Notes: generated by a model not told the origin, from the sequence alone. Counted from the stretch's first letter, positions 12,197 through 21,587 are shown. The stretch: 64,000 nt of DNA from Akkermansia muciniphila (GCA_945861535.1 CAMAUZ010000001.1:62001-126000), one strand, 5' to 3'. Numbers and translations: made by a program.

Positions 12197-13846
12197 ATGA
12201 AACAGGGAACGATTTTTGCGGCCCCGGGCGGAGGCGGCGGGCGAGACTGGGTGGCGCTGCTGGTCCTCCTTGGGATTTTCCTCGGTCTCGCCGACGCGCA
12301 GGCGCGGTTGACGCCGCGAGACAAGCGCAAGGACAACGCGGCGGCGGACGCGTTCTTCGCGACCAACGGCGTGGTGATTTTGCGGATCGAGATTCCGGAG
12401 GCGGGCCTGGCGTCGCTGCGCAAAACGCCGCGCAAGTTTGTGAGCGCGACCGTGCGCGAGGGCGACAAGGTGTATGAGGATGTCGGTGTTCACATCAAGG
12501 GGTCGGCGGGGAGCTTTCGCGGCTTGGATGACAAGCCGGGGTTGACCCTGAGTTTCAGCACCTTCGAGGCGGCGGACTACTTCCATGGGCTGAAGAAATT
12601 GCATCTGAACAACGGCGCGCAGGACGGCACCTATCTCAGTGAAATGACCTGCGCCAATTTGTTTCGCGCCGCCGGGGTGCCGGCGGGGCGTGCCTCTCAT
12701 GCCATCGTCGAGTTGAACGGACGCAAGCTGGGCTTGTTCGTTTTGGTCGAAGGGATGGAGAAACAATTTCTTGGCCGGCATTTCAAGAATCCCAATGGCT
12801 CGCTCTACGGGCAGTCGGGCGGGGGCGATGTCTCCGACGCGCTGGAACGGATGGAGGGCAATGATCCGCTCACGCGCGCGGACCTGCGGGCGCTCACGGC
12901 CGCGGCGAACGAACCGGACGCGGCGCGCCGGTTGGAGGCCTTGCGCAAGACGCTGGACATCGAGCGGTTCCTCTCGTTCATGGCGCTGGAGGTGATGCTC
13001 TGCCACTGGGATGGCTACACGTTTGCGCGGCACAATTACCGGGTTTATCACGATCTCGACACCGACCGGATGCTCTTTTTCCCCCATGACATGGACCAGA
13101 TGATGGGCGACTTGAACATCGCCATCGAGCCGGGTGTGAACGGGCTGGTCGCGCAGGCGGTGATGCGGACGCCGGAGTTGCGCGCGGCCTATCGCCAGCG
13201 GTTCGGGCAGATTTTCACGAACCACTTTCAGGCGACGGTGCTCACCAACCAGATTCATCAGGTTGTCCAGCGCGCGCTGCCGGTGATGAAGGCGTACAAC
13301 CCGAATCTGGCGCGCGATTTCGAGAACAATTCGGCGGGCCTCAAGAACCGCATCGTGGGCCGCGCGCAGTCGTTGGCGCGGCAGTTTGGGCAGCCGCCAC
13401 CCCAGCCGCTGCGCTTCGAGAGCGGCGGCGCGCGGTTGAAGGATTGGCGCAAGGAACCCGGCAGTGGCAGCGGGGCGATGGACGCGGTGGCGCATTCCGA
13501 GGGGAGGAAAACGTTGTGGATCAGGAACGGCGGCGAGGGCGGGGCGTCGTGGCGGTTGCGGTTGCCGCTGGAGGCGGGGCGGTATCGGTTGGAAGGCGTG
13601 GCGAAGGTGAAGGACGTCGCTCCCGCAGTGCCGGATGGGAAAGGGCAGGGGGCGGGGTTGCGGATTTCGGGCGCGACGGTGCCGCGTCCGAATCAGCTTA
13701 CGGGCAGCTCGGGGTGGGAAAAGCTGGCGTATGAATTCGACGTGGCGTCGGGTCCGCTGGAGGTGGACCTGGTGTGCGAACTGCGGGGAAACAAGGGCGA
13801 GGTGTGGTTTGATGCGGAGTCGCTGCGGCTGGTCAAGGTGAAGTGA
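12197..13846 (+). CDS. Exported CotH-family protein, copy 2, with C-terminal beta-rich domain
   Basis: The 549-residue protein is taken from ATG 12197; a GTG at 12155 overlapping the previous stop is possible. The N-terminus has a hydrophobic export segment (WVALLVLLGIFLGLADA). The CotH core includes LKKLHLNNGAQDGTYLSEM, AIVELNGRKLGLFVLVEG, ARHNYRVYHD and FFPHDMDQMM, which retains D-x-D. Residues of about 405-549 form an added beta-rich domain (WRLRLPLEAGRYRLEGVAKV; WFDAESLRLV) resembling carbohydrate-binding sandwich modules. It is a tandem paralogue of the preceding gene. A role in cell-surface protein or polymer modification is inferred from the family only. Confidence 0.85.
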   Translation: MKQGTIFAAPGGGGGRDWVALLVLLGIFLGLADAQARLTPRDKRKDNAAADAFFATNGVVILRIEIPEAGLASLRKTPRKFVSATVREGDKVYEDVGVHIKGSAGSFRGLDDKPGLTLSFSTFEAADYFHGLKKLHLNNGAQDGTYLSEMTCANLFRAAGVPAGRASHAIVELNGRKLGLFVLVEGMEKQFLGRHFKNPNGSLYGQSGGGDVSDALERMEGNDPLTRADLRALTAAANEPDAARRLEALRKTLDIERFLSFMALEVMLCHWDGYTFARHNYRVYHDLDTDRMLFFPHDMDQMMGDLNIAIEPGVNGLVAQAVMRTPELRAAYRQRFGQIFTNHFQATVLTNQIHQVVQRALPVMKAYNPNLARDFENNSAGLKNRIVGRAQSLARQFGQPPPQPLRFESGGARLKDWRKEPGSGSGAMDAVAHSEGRKTLWIRNGGEGGASWRLRLPLEAGRYRLEGVAKVKDVAPAVPDGKGQGAGLRISGATVPRPNQLTGSSGWEKLAYEFDVASGPLEVDLVCELRGNKGEVWFDAESLRLVKVK

Positions 13847-13862
13847 GGAAGCAAGACGGCTG

Positions 13863-14052
13863 GCAAAAGAATTCGTTTGGGCAAAAAAATGGCGGATGCG
13901 GGAGGCGGGGGCGCAGACGGAAAGTGGAGGTGGAAAAAAGGACGGGGACGCCTATTCCCGAAACTGGATTCGCAAAGGAATGGAGACAAAGGAATGGGGA
14001 CAGGGAAACTTTCTGCCGTCATTCCTTTGCCTCCATTCCTTTGCCCCAAACT
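13863..14052. repeat. Inverted-repeat region family L, copy 1
   Basis: The clearest arms are GGAATGGAGACAAAGGAATGG (about 13978-13998) and CATTCCTTTGCCTCCATTCC (about 14020-14040). Upstream lie a GGCAAAAGAATTCG and a GGGCAAAAAAATGGCGG stretch of the same style. Related but not identical arrangements lie at 30628-30716 and 60386-60462. It fills the space between the convergent CotH and DUF1501 genes. Confidence 0.7.
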
Positions 14053-14209
14053 CCGACGTCCTAATCCCGTGGGACCATCGGCACCGCGCCGTTCGCAGCC
14101 AACGTCCCTCCGTCCTCCCACCAAAAACGTTTGCCCATGCGGGCGCCGTTGCGGCGCCCGGGTTCCCTTCGCTTCAACGGCGCCGGTGCGCCGAACGGGT
14201 GGCGGGCGC

Positions 14210-15646
14210 TCAACTGAACAGGCGCGTGAGCGGGGAGCCGCTTTCGACCAGCGGCACCGGGCGATTCTCGCGATTCAGCAACATCATCTCGGGGTTGATG
14301 CCGAGCGCCCAGTAGAGGGTTTTCGCGAGGTCTTCGGGCGTGACGGCGTGCTCTTTCGGATAGGCGGCGGTGGCGTCGCTGGTGCCGTACACGGTGCCGC
14401 CGCGGATGCCGCCGCCGGCCAGCAGGCAGGGGAAGCAGGTGCTCCAATGGTCGCGGCCCCAGCCCGCGTTGGCCTTGGGCGTGCGGCCCATTTCGCCGAC
14501 GGCGACGACGAGCGTTTCGTCGAGCAGGCCGCGCGAATCGAGGTCGGCGAGCAGCGCGGCGGTGGCTTGATCGAAGGTGGGGAGGAGATGTTTTTGCACG
14601 TCCTCGTTGTTGCGGTGCGAGTCCCAACTGTAGCCGTCCACGCAGTCGTAATGCACGGTGACGAAGCGCACGCCGCTTTCGACGAGGCGTCGTGCGAGCA
14701 GACAGGACTGGCCGAACAGGTGCCGTCCGTAGGCGTCGCGCAGGTGTGCCGGTTCGCGGCGAATGTCGAGGCCGGCGCGCGTTTTGTCGGACGTGACGAG
14801 CGCGAGGGCGCGGCGGCGATGTTGGTCCAGCGCCGCCCCCGCGCCCTGATCGACCCGGCGTTGGAGTTGCTCGAATTGCCCCAGCAGCGTCGCGCGATCC
14901 CGTAGGGTGGAGATCGCGACCTCGGGGGCAAGGCCGTCGATTTGAAAGGACAACTCGGTATCGGAGCAATCGCGCCAGTAGGGATTGTCGGAGAGGTCGC
15001 GTTTATCGACCTTGGTGGTGAGCGGATTGAAACCCGCGCCGAGCCAGCCCGCGTATTCGCCGGGGCGGCGATATTGGCCGCTCTCCTGCAGGCGACCGAG
15101 CCAGTTGGGGAGTGTGGCGTAGGCGGGCAGATCGCGGTCGAGACCGCCGGGGGCCTGCTGCGCGAAATATTCCACGACGCTGCCCATCGACGGCCAATCC
15201 TGCGGCGTCGCCGTGAAACCACCGCCAACGGGAATCTGCCAGCGCTTGCCAGTCTGAATGTAATGCCCGCCGCCGCTGTGGTCGTTGAAGGTGTGCGTCA
15301 TTGTCCGGATGACGCTGTATTTGTCGGAGATGGCGGCGAGCTTCGGGAGCATCTCGGAGATGCGCAGCTCGGGGGTGCGTGAGCGGATCGGACGATAGGG
15401 GCCGCGAATTTCGGCCGGGGCTTCGGGCTTCAGGTCGAAGGTTTCCAACTGGCTCGGGCCACCGAAGAGGAAGAGGAAGATGACAGATTTGGCGCGGGCT
15501 TTTGGAAGCAAGGGTGCCGCCGCCTCGGCGGCGAACACTTTCGGCAGGGACAGGCCCAGCAGTCCCGCACCCCCGATTTGCAATAGTTGCCGGCGGTTGA
15601 TCGCGCCGGAACAGACCCGTGCGGGTTGGCCTTGAATGTTGAGCAT
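14210..15646 (-). CDS. DUF1501 family protein, Tat-exported
   Basis: The 478-residue protein has a twin-arginine signal: NRRQLLQIGGAGLLGLSLPK at about residues 17-36. The body matches DUF1501, a family abundant in Planctomycetota and Verrucomicrobiota and distantly related to the sulfatase/phosphatase fold: SVIFLFLFGGPSQLETFDLKP, DHSGGGHYIQTGK, VGEMGRTPKANAGWGRDHW and GINPEMMLLNRENRPVPL. The biochemical function is unknown. In these phyla such genes often follow DUF1549/DUF1553 genes, but no such partner is present here. It converges on the CotH pair. Confidence 0.93.
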   Translation of the reverse strand: MLNIQGQPARVCSGAINRRQLLQIGGAGLLGLSLPKVFAAEAAAPLLPKARAKSVIFLFLFGGPSQLETFDLKPEAPAEIRGPYRPIRSRTPELRISEMLPKLAAISDKYSVIRTMTHTFNDHSGGGHYIQTGKRWQIPVGGGFTATPQDWPSMGSVVEYFAQQAPGGLDRDLPAYATLPNWLGRLQESGQYRRPGEYAGWLGAGFNPLTTKVDKRDLSDNPYWRDCSDTELSFQIDGLAPEVAISTLRDRATLLGQFEQLQRRVDQGAGAALDQHRRRALALVTSDKTRAGLDIRREPAHLRDAYGRHLFGQSCLLARRLVESGVRFVTVHYDCVDGYSWDSHRNNEDVQKHLLPTFDQATAALLADLDSRGLLDETLVVAVGEMGRTPKANAGWGRDHWSTCFPCLLAGGGIRGGTVYGTSDATAAYPKEHAVTPEDLAKTLYWALGINPEMMLLNRENRPVPLVESGSPLTRLFS

Positions 15647-15737
15647 GGGACGAAGTCTCCGGCGGACAGGTGGGTTTTACAAACCGAATTTGCCAGCGCG
15701 GGAAGTGAACTGGCGTGTCCAAGCGGCCCCGGGACGG

Positions 15738-15792
15738 GTTCTGGCGGCGAGACGCCACCCGAACTCGCAGGCGGGGACGCCTGCGGTACCCC
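15738..15792. repeat. Half of palindromic element family H
   Basis: GGCGGCGAGACGCC, AACTCGCAGGCGGGGACGCC and CTGCGGTACCCCG units match one side of the complete element at 59191-59297. It directly abuts element G1. Confidence 0.7.
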
Positions 15793-15799
15793 GCGGGCG

Positions 15800-15908
15800 G
15801 AGTGCGCCCGTCCCCGGGCGCAGCGAGGTGGAGCGCAGTGAGGCGTGGGAAAAATCCGGTGGCCTGTGTGCGTGCGGACGTCGCTGCGGCCGGGGACGGC
15901 CGCACTCC
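15800..15908. repeat. Inverted-repeat element family G, copy 1
   Basis: The element starts GAGTGCGCCCGTCCCCGGGC and ends with a GCCGGGGACGGCCGCACTC block. Inside is a conserved GAGCGCAGTGAGGCGTGG segment. Other copies are at 27221-27331, 57846-57957 and 61736-61844. It ends seven bases before the stop codon of the adjacent isomerase gene. Confidence 0.85.
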
Positions 15909-15915
15909 GAGCACG

Positions 15916-16824
15916 TCACGCCGCATTCGGCGCGTCGATCAGCCCGTGCGTGCGCATCCAGTTCAGATACGTGGTCGCGCACGCGTCGAGGTTGGCGAGG
16001 TCGCCGCCGCCGCGCACGGGGGAGCACATTTCGTAAACCGCAAGACCGTCGAAACCGCCGTCGCGCAGGCCGCGGAAAAAGGCGGCGTAGTCAATGAATC
16101 CGGTGCCGAAGGGCGTGGCGCGCACCCAGTCGGGCGCGAGCCGTTCGTAGTTCACCAACTCGGGGCGATAGCGGTAGCGGGGCACGCGCACATAGTCGGC
16201 GTTGGTCGTGATGATGGTGTGGGGCGCGGCTTTGCGCGCGGCGGCGTAGAGGTCTTCGCTGCGCAGCGCGGGCGACCAGGCGTCGAAGCCGAGCTTGCAG
16301 TTGGGGCGGTTGATTTCGGTGAGCAGGTCGAGCAGGGCGTCGGTGTCGAGCGCGAGGTCGTGGTGATTTTGAATCGCGAGGGCGACGCCGTGGGCGGCGG
16401 CGCGGTCGCACATTTCGCGGAGCGTGGTCACCACGCGGCGCCAGTGGACTTGCGGATCCTGGCCTTCAGATTCGTACGCGGTGAAGACGCGAACCACCGC
16501 GGCCCCGAGCGCGGAGGCGAGGCGGGCGAGCGTCTCGACGTAGGCGATTTGCATTTCAAGGACGGGCACTTCGGCGGCGGTGCTCGGGGCCAGATGCGTG
16601 TAAGCGGCGACGATGTCGCAGCGTACGCCGGTGTCGCGCAGCAGTTGCTGGAGCGCGGTCACGGCGGCGGGTGTGGCGTCGAGCGGCGAGAGGTGCGGGC
16701 GTTTGCCCGCGATCATCACGGAGGGAAAACCGAGGCGTCCGGCGCGGGTGATGAAGTCGGGCAGACTGAGTGCGGCCTGGCCCCAAAAGCCGGCGTAGCT
16801 GACCGAGAAGAGGGAGGGTTTCAT
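15916..16824 (-). CDS. Sugar phosphate isomerase/epimerase family protein (AP2Ec TIM barrel)
   Basis: The 302-residue protein has no signal peptide, so it is cytoplasmic. It has the xylose-isomerase-like TIM-barrel pattern: SVSYAGFWGQ at the start, CDIVAAYTHLAP, VVRVFTAYESEG, GVALAIQNHHD, KLGFDAWSP, TNADYVRVPRYRY and FDGLAVYEMCSP at the end. Acidic and histidine residues at strand ends are expected metal ligands, but the usual ELHP-type Glu in the middle strand reads QNHHD, so the metal set may differ. Family members isomerise or epimerise sugars and sugar derivatives; the substrate is not evident. Confidence 0.85.
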   Translation of the reverse strand: MKPSLFSVSYAGFWGQAALSLPDFITRAGRLGFPSVMIAGKRPHLSPLDATPAAVTALQQLLRDTGVRCDIVAAYTHLAPSTAAEVPVLEMQIAYVETLARLASALGAAVVRVFTAYESEGQDPQVHWRRVVTTLREMCDRAAAHGVALAIQNHHDLALDTDALLDLLTEINRPNCKLGFDAWSPALRSEDLYAAARKAAPHTIITTNADYVRVPRYRYRPELVNYERLAPDWVRATPFGTGFIDYAAFFRGLRDGGFDGLAVYEMCSPVRGGGDLANLDACATTYLNWMRTHGLIDAPNAA

Positions 16825-16870
16825 GAGCGGTTTTTTGGTGTGCGGGTGGTTGCGAGGGGCGAGGCGAGAA

Positions 16871-17082
16871 AAGCTCCAAGGCTAAAGCTCAAAGCTCAAG
16901 GGAAGGGCCAAGGACCAAGCGCCAAGTGCCGGGTGACAGGAGCGGTTGCGAGCGACCTGCAGGAATCATCATGGCCACAGCGAGAAATCGGTTGGCCTGG
17001 CGCGCATTGCATTTCTCTGCGTCGGTTTTGGAGCTTGCACCTTGGTGCTTCCCTTGAGCTTTGAGCTTTAGCCTTGGAGCTT
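16871..17082. repeat. Inverted-repeat element family E, copy 1
   Basis: The left arm AAGCTCCAAGGCTAAAGCTC continues with AAAGCTCAAGGG. The right arm is the complement (CCCTTGAGCTTTGAGCTTTA, then GCCTTGGAGCTT). The centre is a unique 130-base stretch. Copies with different centres lie at 25236-25468 and 54075-54295. The right end stops four bases short of the AIM24-like stop codon. Confidence 0.88.
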
Positions 17083-17086
17083 CTCC

Positions 17087-17920
17087 TCAGTGGTTGTCGC
17101 CGTCGAGGATGCGGCCGAGGCCGCCGAGGACGGAGCCTTCGCCGCTGGCGCGGCCGCCGGCGCTGGGGGCGTTGGCGAGGATGCGGTCGGCCATGCGCGA
17201 GAAGGGCAGGCTTTGCAGCCAGACGGTGCCGTGGCCGCGGAGGGTCGCGAGGAAGAGGCCTTCGCCGCCGAAGATCATGGACTTGAGATTGCCGGCGCGC
17301 TGGATGTCGTAGTCGATGCCGGTGGTCATCGCGGCGAGGCAGCCGGTATCGACGCGGAGGGTTTCGCCGCGCAGCTCGCGCTTGATGATGGTGCCGCCGG
17401 CATGGATGAACGCGAGGCCGTCGCCGCGCAGGCGCTGGAGGACGAAGCCCTCACCGCCGAAGAATCCGGCGCCGAGTCGTTTCGTGAAGGCGATCCCGAC
17501 AGCGATGCCCTTGGCCGCGCAGAGGAACGCGCCTTTTTCACAGAGGATTTCACCGCCGAGTTGCGAGAGGTCGAGCGGGACGATTTTGCCGGGATAGGGC
17601 GCGGCAAAGGCGACGCGGCGCTTGCCGTTGCCGCCCGTGTGCGTGAAGTGCGTCATGAAGAGCGACTCGCCGGTGAGCACGCGCTTGCCGACGCTCACGA
17701 GCGCTCCGAAGAAACCGCCGCTCGGGGCCGAGCCGTCGCCCATCTTCGCCTCGAAGGTGATGTCTTCCTCCAGGTAGCACATGCCGCCGGCCTCGGCGAT
17801 GACGGTCTCGCCGGGGTCCAGCTCGACCTCGACGAGCTGCATGTCGTCACCGTGAATCTCGTAATCGACGACGTGGGCGGTGCGCGTGGCGGGGAGAATG
17901 GGCGGGGGGTCGGAGGGCAT
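17087..17920 (-). CDS. AIM24/TIGR00266-family protein
   Basis: The 277-residue protein has the all-beta TIGR00266 layout: [87 protein letters not shown] and [20 protein letters not shown]. Repeated GG-E-G turns are typical. The family is widespread and named after a yeast mitochondrial protein; its bacterial function is unknown. No signal peptide or membrane segment is visible. The C-terminal tail is Gly/Ser-rich and ends near repeat E1. Confidence 0.9.
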   Translation of the reverse strand: MPSDPPPILPATRTAHVVDYEIHGDDMQLVEVELDPGETVIAEAGGMCYLEEDITFEAKMGDGSAPSGGFFGALVSVGKRVLTGESLFMTHFTHTGGNGKRRVAFAAPYPGKIVPLDLSQLGGEILCEKGAFLCAAKGIAVGIAFTKRLGAGFFGGEGFVLQRLRGDGLAFIHAGGTIIKRELRGETLRVDTGCLAAMTTGIDYDIQRAGNLKSMIFGGEGLFLATLRGHGTVWLQSLPFSRMADRILANAPSAGGRASGEGSVLGGLGRILDGDNH

Positions 17921-18594
17921 GGGAGCGGGTGGGTTGAGGGTTGAACGGGTGATGGGTTAGCTGGGGAGGGATTGGTATTTTTGAGGCCGGATCACGGGGA
18001 TGAATTAGCACGGCCCGGTGCAGGTGGAAACGGCTATTTTGCGACGCGGCGACGGCGAGACGGCGGGGCTTGTTGCGACACTCTCCCGCGACGGAGGGCG
18101 GCGCTCACGCCGCGGGAGCGTGGACCGGGAGGGGAGCATCGGATTTGCCGGTGGCTTGTTCGGCTAAGCTGCGGTTCTGCGGTGCAAGCGCCCCGTCTCG
18201 TGGAGCAGTGTCAGGATTCGTCGAAAGCTGGGCGGCGTGCGCCGATGTGCGTGGTGGGATCGGGAATCCTGACACGGAGGAGAAGGGGACGGGGAGCAAG
18301 GAATGAAGGTCAAGGTTCGTGTGGGTGCGGGCCGGACGGAACTGCAGATCGCGGATGGCTGGAGAATGAGGAAGGCAAAGCCGGGCCGAACGCCTGTCCC
18401 CTCCGCCGCGGCTTTGGGTTGCGGTCGGTGGACGGCGCACGGACGGCGCAAACGGACGCCGGACCGGTGCCGACGGGGCGCACGAGTCCGGAAGCTGTTC
18501 GGAACCCGCTCGTGCGCACGCCCCAAGCCCGCCGGCGGAGATGCGGAAGCGGCGAGCGGCCTAAACGCCAGCGCTGCGCCGGCATCACCGTGGC
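17921..18594. other. Intergenic, no supportable gene; contains one palindromic element
   Basis: The 670-base GC-rich stretch has several overlapping long frames on both strands, none with protein-like composition (Arg/Gly/Pro-rich, no fold motifs). Apart from the TGTCAGGATTC element at 18208-18275 I recognise nothing. Confidence 0.5.
18208..18275. repeat. Short inverted-repeat element family N
   Basis: Arms GTGTCAGGATTC and GAATCCTGACAC enclose about 44 bases. Size and layout resemble REP-like elements. It is a single copy in this window. Confidence 0.7.
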
Positions 18595-18789
18595 TCAATG
18601 CGAGTGCGCTGCCACGAACTGGCCGTGCGTTTCATCGTGGCGCTCGCCCAAGGTGGCGGTCGCGGGAGCGTTCTCCGTCTCCGCCGCGCCCGCCTGTTGG
18701 AGGAAGTGATGAACGATCGCGACATACGTGGCGACGATGCTCGCGGCGACGAGAAACACGAAGAAGTCTGGGAGGCTGATCATAAACAT
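18595..18789 (-). CDS. Small membrane protein, 64 aa, unknown
   Basis: The start is ATG 18789 (or ATG 18783). Residues 5 to about 27 form one strongly hydrophobic helix (LPDFFVFLVAASIVATYVAI), followed by a polar, His-ending tail (GERHDETHGQF). Codon third positions are strongly G/C, as in neighbouring real genes, which argues against a chance frame. There is no obvious ribosome-binding site and no family I recognise. The next gene to its right is divergent. It could also be a chance ORF; support is composition and the clean membrane segment. Confidence 0.5.
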   Translation of the reverse strand: MFMISLPDFFVFLVAASIVATYVAIVHHFLQQAGAAETENAPATATLGERHDETHGQFVAAHSH

Positions 18790-19062
18790 TTTTTGTTGGG
18801 GCCGGTTTTTCGCCGGCTTGGTTTATGTGGTCACCGAACCGTTCGGCGATCACCTGAAGACAGACAAACAGCACGGTGAGAATCTCGCTTCTCCGAAATT
18901 GGCGGGACCCAACCCTTTCTTGCCCGGCACTTCGGGATGGTAAACGGCTCCACGGTGCCAGAGCGGCTGCCGCGCATATTTCTCTCGCCGCGATTTCCGC
19001 TCTGCGGTTCACTCCCGGCGTTCCCGAAAAAAATGACACCGCCCAACGCGAGCCTTTTCACC

Positions 19063-21090
19063 ATGACACGCCTCAACCTCCTCCTCCTCGCCGCCTTCAC
19101 CGCGGCGGCTGCCACTCCGCACCGTTCCGCCGCACAGGCCACCGCGGTCCCATCCGCGCCGCCGGTCCGCCTCCCGGAAGTCGTCGTGCGCGCCAATCCC
19201 ATCCATTGGCCCGACCCCGCCGCCGTCGCCGCCGCGCTGACTCGTCCGCTGCTCGACACGAACCAGCCGCTCACCGACGTGCAGGACTACATCGAAAGCC
19301 GCCTGCCGCGCCTCGACGCCCCACGGTCGAAAAGCGAGTGGCAGCAGACCGCCCGCGAACTGCGCCGCGACACCCTCGAGAAAGTCATCTTCCGCGGTCA
19401 GGCCCGCGCCTGGCGCAACGCCGAATTGGGCGTGGAATGGCTCGACACCATCCCCGGCGGTCCCGGGTATCACATTCGCAAACTGCGCTACGAAGCCCTC
19501 CCGGGTCTCTGGATTCCCGCCCTCCTCTACGAGCCGGACAATCTCTCCGGCACCGTCCCCGTCGTCCTCAACGTCAACGGCCACGACAGCGCCGGCAAAG
19601 CCGCCGGCTACAAACAGCTCCGCTGCATCAACCTCGCCAAGCGCGGAATGATCGCGATGAACGTCGAGTGGCTCGGCATGGGCCAGTTGCGCGGTCCCGG
19701 CAACAATCACGGTGCGATGAACCAGCTTGATCTCTGCGGCACCAGCGGCATCGCGCCGTTCTATCTCGCCATGACCCGCGCGCTCGACGTCCTCCTCGCC
19801 CACCGCCACGCCGATCGCAACCGCGTGGCCGTCTCGGGCCTCTCGGGCGGCGGCTGGGGCACCATCTTCATCAGCTCGCTCGACACCCGCGTCACCCTCG
19901 CCAATCCCGTCGCCGGTTACTCCAGCTTCTTCACCCGCGCCCGGTACTTCTCCGACCTCGGCGATTCCGAGCAGACCCCGAGCGACCTCGCGACCGTCGT
20001 GGATTACTCGCATCTCACCGCGATGATGGCCCCGCGCCCGCTGCTCCTCACCTTCAATGCGAAGGACAACTGCTGCTTCCGCGCCGACCACGCGCTCCAG
20101 CCGCTGCTCGACGCGGCCACGCCGGTGTACCACGCGGTCGGCAAACCGGGCGCGCTCCACTACCATGTGAACAACTCCCCCGGTGATCACAACTTCGGCG
20201 AGGACAACCGCGAGGCGTTGTATGAAATGATCGGCCACCATTTCTTCCCGGATGCGCCGGGCTATTCCAACCGCGAAATCCCGAGCCAGGCCGAAGTGAA
20301 AACCGCCGCCCAGCTTGCCATCCCGCTGCCGGCGTACAACGCCACACTCAACTCGCTCGCCCGCGAACTCGCCCGCAATCTGCCGCGCCGCGAGAAGACC
20401 TTCACCGATCAGAAAACCGCCGGCGCGTGGGGCCCCGACCATCGTCTGCACCTCCAGATGCTCGTGCATGGCAGCGACCTCGGCGTCTCCGCCAAACAAA
20501 TTGCCGCCGGCGAAAAGGACGGCCTCTGGACCTCCCACTGGCAATTGCGGCTCGGCGGCGACTGGACCGTGCCCGTCGTCGAACTGGCCTACGGTTTTCC
20601 GAAATCCACCGTCGTCTTTGTCGCCGACGCCGGCCGCGCCAAGTCCGCGCCCGAGATCGAACGCCTGCTCGCCGAAGGCAAACGCGTGCTTGCCGTGGAC
20701 CCGTTCTACTTCGGCGAATCCAAGATTCGCTCGCACGACTGGCTCTTCGCGATTCTCGCCGCCGCCACCGGCGAACGCCCGCTCGGCATTCAAGCCAGCC
20801 AGATCGCCGCCATCGCGCGCTGGGGCCGCGATCAATTCCGCCAAGGTCCGGTCGGCCTTTCCACCGTCGGCCCGCGCTCCGGCACCTTCGGACTCATCGC
20901 CACCGCGATTGAGGAAAAGGCCATCGGCCATTTCGAGCGCAAAGCCCCGCTGACGTCCTTCAAGACCCTGATCGACAGCAACCGCAGCGTGAGCGAAAGC
21001 CCCGAGCTGTTCTGCTTCGGTCTCCTCGAGTACTTCGACATTCCCCAAATCGAACTCCTCGTCGCGCCGCGGCAGATCGTGACGCGGTGA
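19063..21090 (+). CDS. Exported alpha/beta-hydrolase (acetylxylan-esterase-like), duplicated fold
   Basis: ATG 19063 gives a 675-residue protein with a signal peptide (LLLLAAFTAAAATPHRSAAQA); an upstream extension of the frame lacks coding character. The first half has the esterase core: VPVVLNVNGHDSAGKAAGY, NLAKRGMIAMNVEWLGMG, and the nucleophile elbow GLSGG with S261. PRPLLLTFNAKDNCCF and GDHNFGEDNREALYEMIGHHF follow in the positions of the acid and histidine. The second half (about 450-675) looks like a second, degenerate hydrolase lobe (VLAVDPFYFGES). It is probably a periplasmic carbohydrate esterase, consistent with the sulfatases nearby. Confidence 0.8.
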   Translation: MTRLNLLLLAAFTAAAATPHRSAAQATAVPSAPPVRLPEVVVRANPIHWPDPAAVAAALTRPLLDTNQPLTDVQDYIESRLPRLDAPRSKSEWQQTARELRRDTLEKVIFRGQARAWRNAELGVEWLDTIPGGPGYHIRKLRYEALPGLWIPALLYEPDNLSGTVPVVLNVNGHDSAGKAAGYKQLRCINLAKRGMIAMNVEWLGMGQLRGPGNNHGAMNQLDLCGTSGIAPFYLAMTRALDVLLAHRHADRNRVAVSGLSGGGWGTIFISSLDTRVTLANPVAGYSSFFTRARYFSDLGDSEQTPSDLATVVDYSHLTAMMAPRPLLLTFNAKDNCCFRADHALQPLLDAATPVYHAVGKPGALHYHVNNSPGDHNFGEDNREALYEMIGHHFFPDAPGYSNREIPSQAEVKTAAQLAIPLPAYNATLNSLARELARNLPRREKTFTDQKTAGAWGPDHRLHLQMLVHGSDLGVSAKQIAAGEKDGLWTSHWQLRLGGDWTVPVVELAYGFPKSTVVFVADAGRAKSAPEIERLLAEGKRVLAVDPFYFGESKIRSHDWLFAILAAATGERPLGIQASQIAAIARWGRDQFRQGPVGLSTVGPRSGTFGLIATAIEEKAIGHFERKAPLTSFKTLIDSNRSVSESPELFCFGLLEYFDIPQIELLVAPRQIVTR

Positions 21091-21231
21091 GTCGGGCCAT
21101 GAACCAGCGGCTGCGAACGAAGCGAAGGCTGCAACGCAGCAGCTCAACCTGGCAGCGACGCAACCACGAAAGTTTGGGACGACCGGATTGTTCCGCTGAT
21201 CCCTGTCCGCAGTTGAATATCGCCGCCTTTC

Positions 21232-21563
21232 TTGTCCCGGAGGGACGCCGCAGGAAATTAGCCGGGGGCAAGCCCGCAGCGGGCGCGGCCCCCGGTAGCG
21301 GTGGAGAAGTGCTCCGTGCCCCAGCGGGGCATCGAAGAAATCGGCCGGAGATCGCGAGGCTCGGCGGGAGGATTTCCAAGATGCGGATTCATCGCCCTTT
21401 TCCGCGAACGACGCGCGGTTGGCGGGACGCCTCGTTCGATCCATCGCGGGAAATTTCTTCGATGCCCCGCTGGGGCATGGCCGATTCCGCGCGTTCACCG
21501 GGGGCCGCGTCCGCTGGCGCGGACTTGCCCCCGGCTAATGTCCTGCGGGGTCCCTCCGGGACA
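21232..21563. repeat. Large inverted-repeat element family I, copy 1
   Basis: About 330 bases. Outer arms are TTGTCCCGGAGGGACGCCGC and its near complement GGTCCCTCCGGGACAA; next inward are TTAGCCGGGGGCAAG / CTTGCCCCCGGCTAAT; then GCCCCAGCGGGGCATCGAAG / CTTCGATGCCCCGCTGGGGC. It fills the gap before the Tat-exported gene and ends 24 bases before its ATG. A half copy is at 30317-30360. Confidence 0.85.
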
Positions 21564-21587
21564 AAAAACAACATCATTGCAGCCAAC

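Noticed and set aside
17972-18709. Plus-strand open frame of 245 codons
   Set aside because: Gly/Arg/Pro-rich without motif, spans a palindromic element and overlaps the better-supported small membrane protein on the other strand.
19009-21498. Minus-strand open frame of 829 codons
   Set aside because: Antisense to the exported esterase gene and part of repeat I1; composition is Ala/Gly/Glu-rich without domain motifs.
21087-21587. N-terminal extension of the Tat-exported protein
   Set aside because: The frame is open only because inverted repeat I1 has no stop there; the Tat signal begins at 21588.
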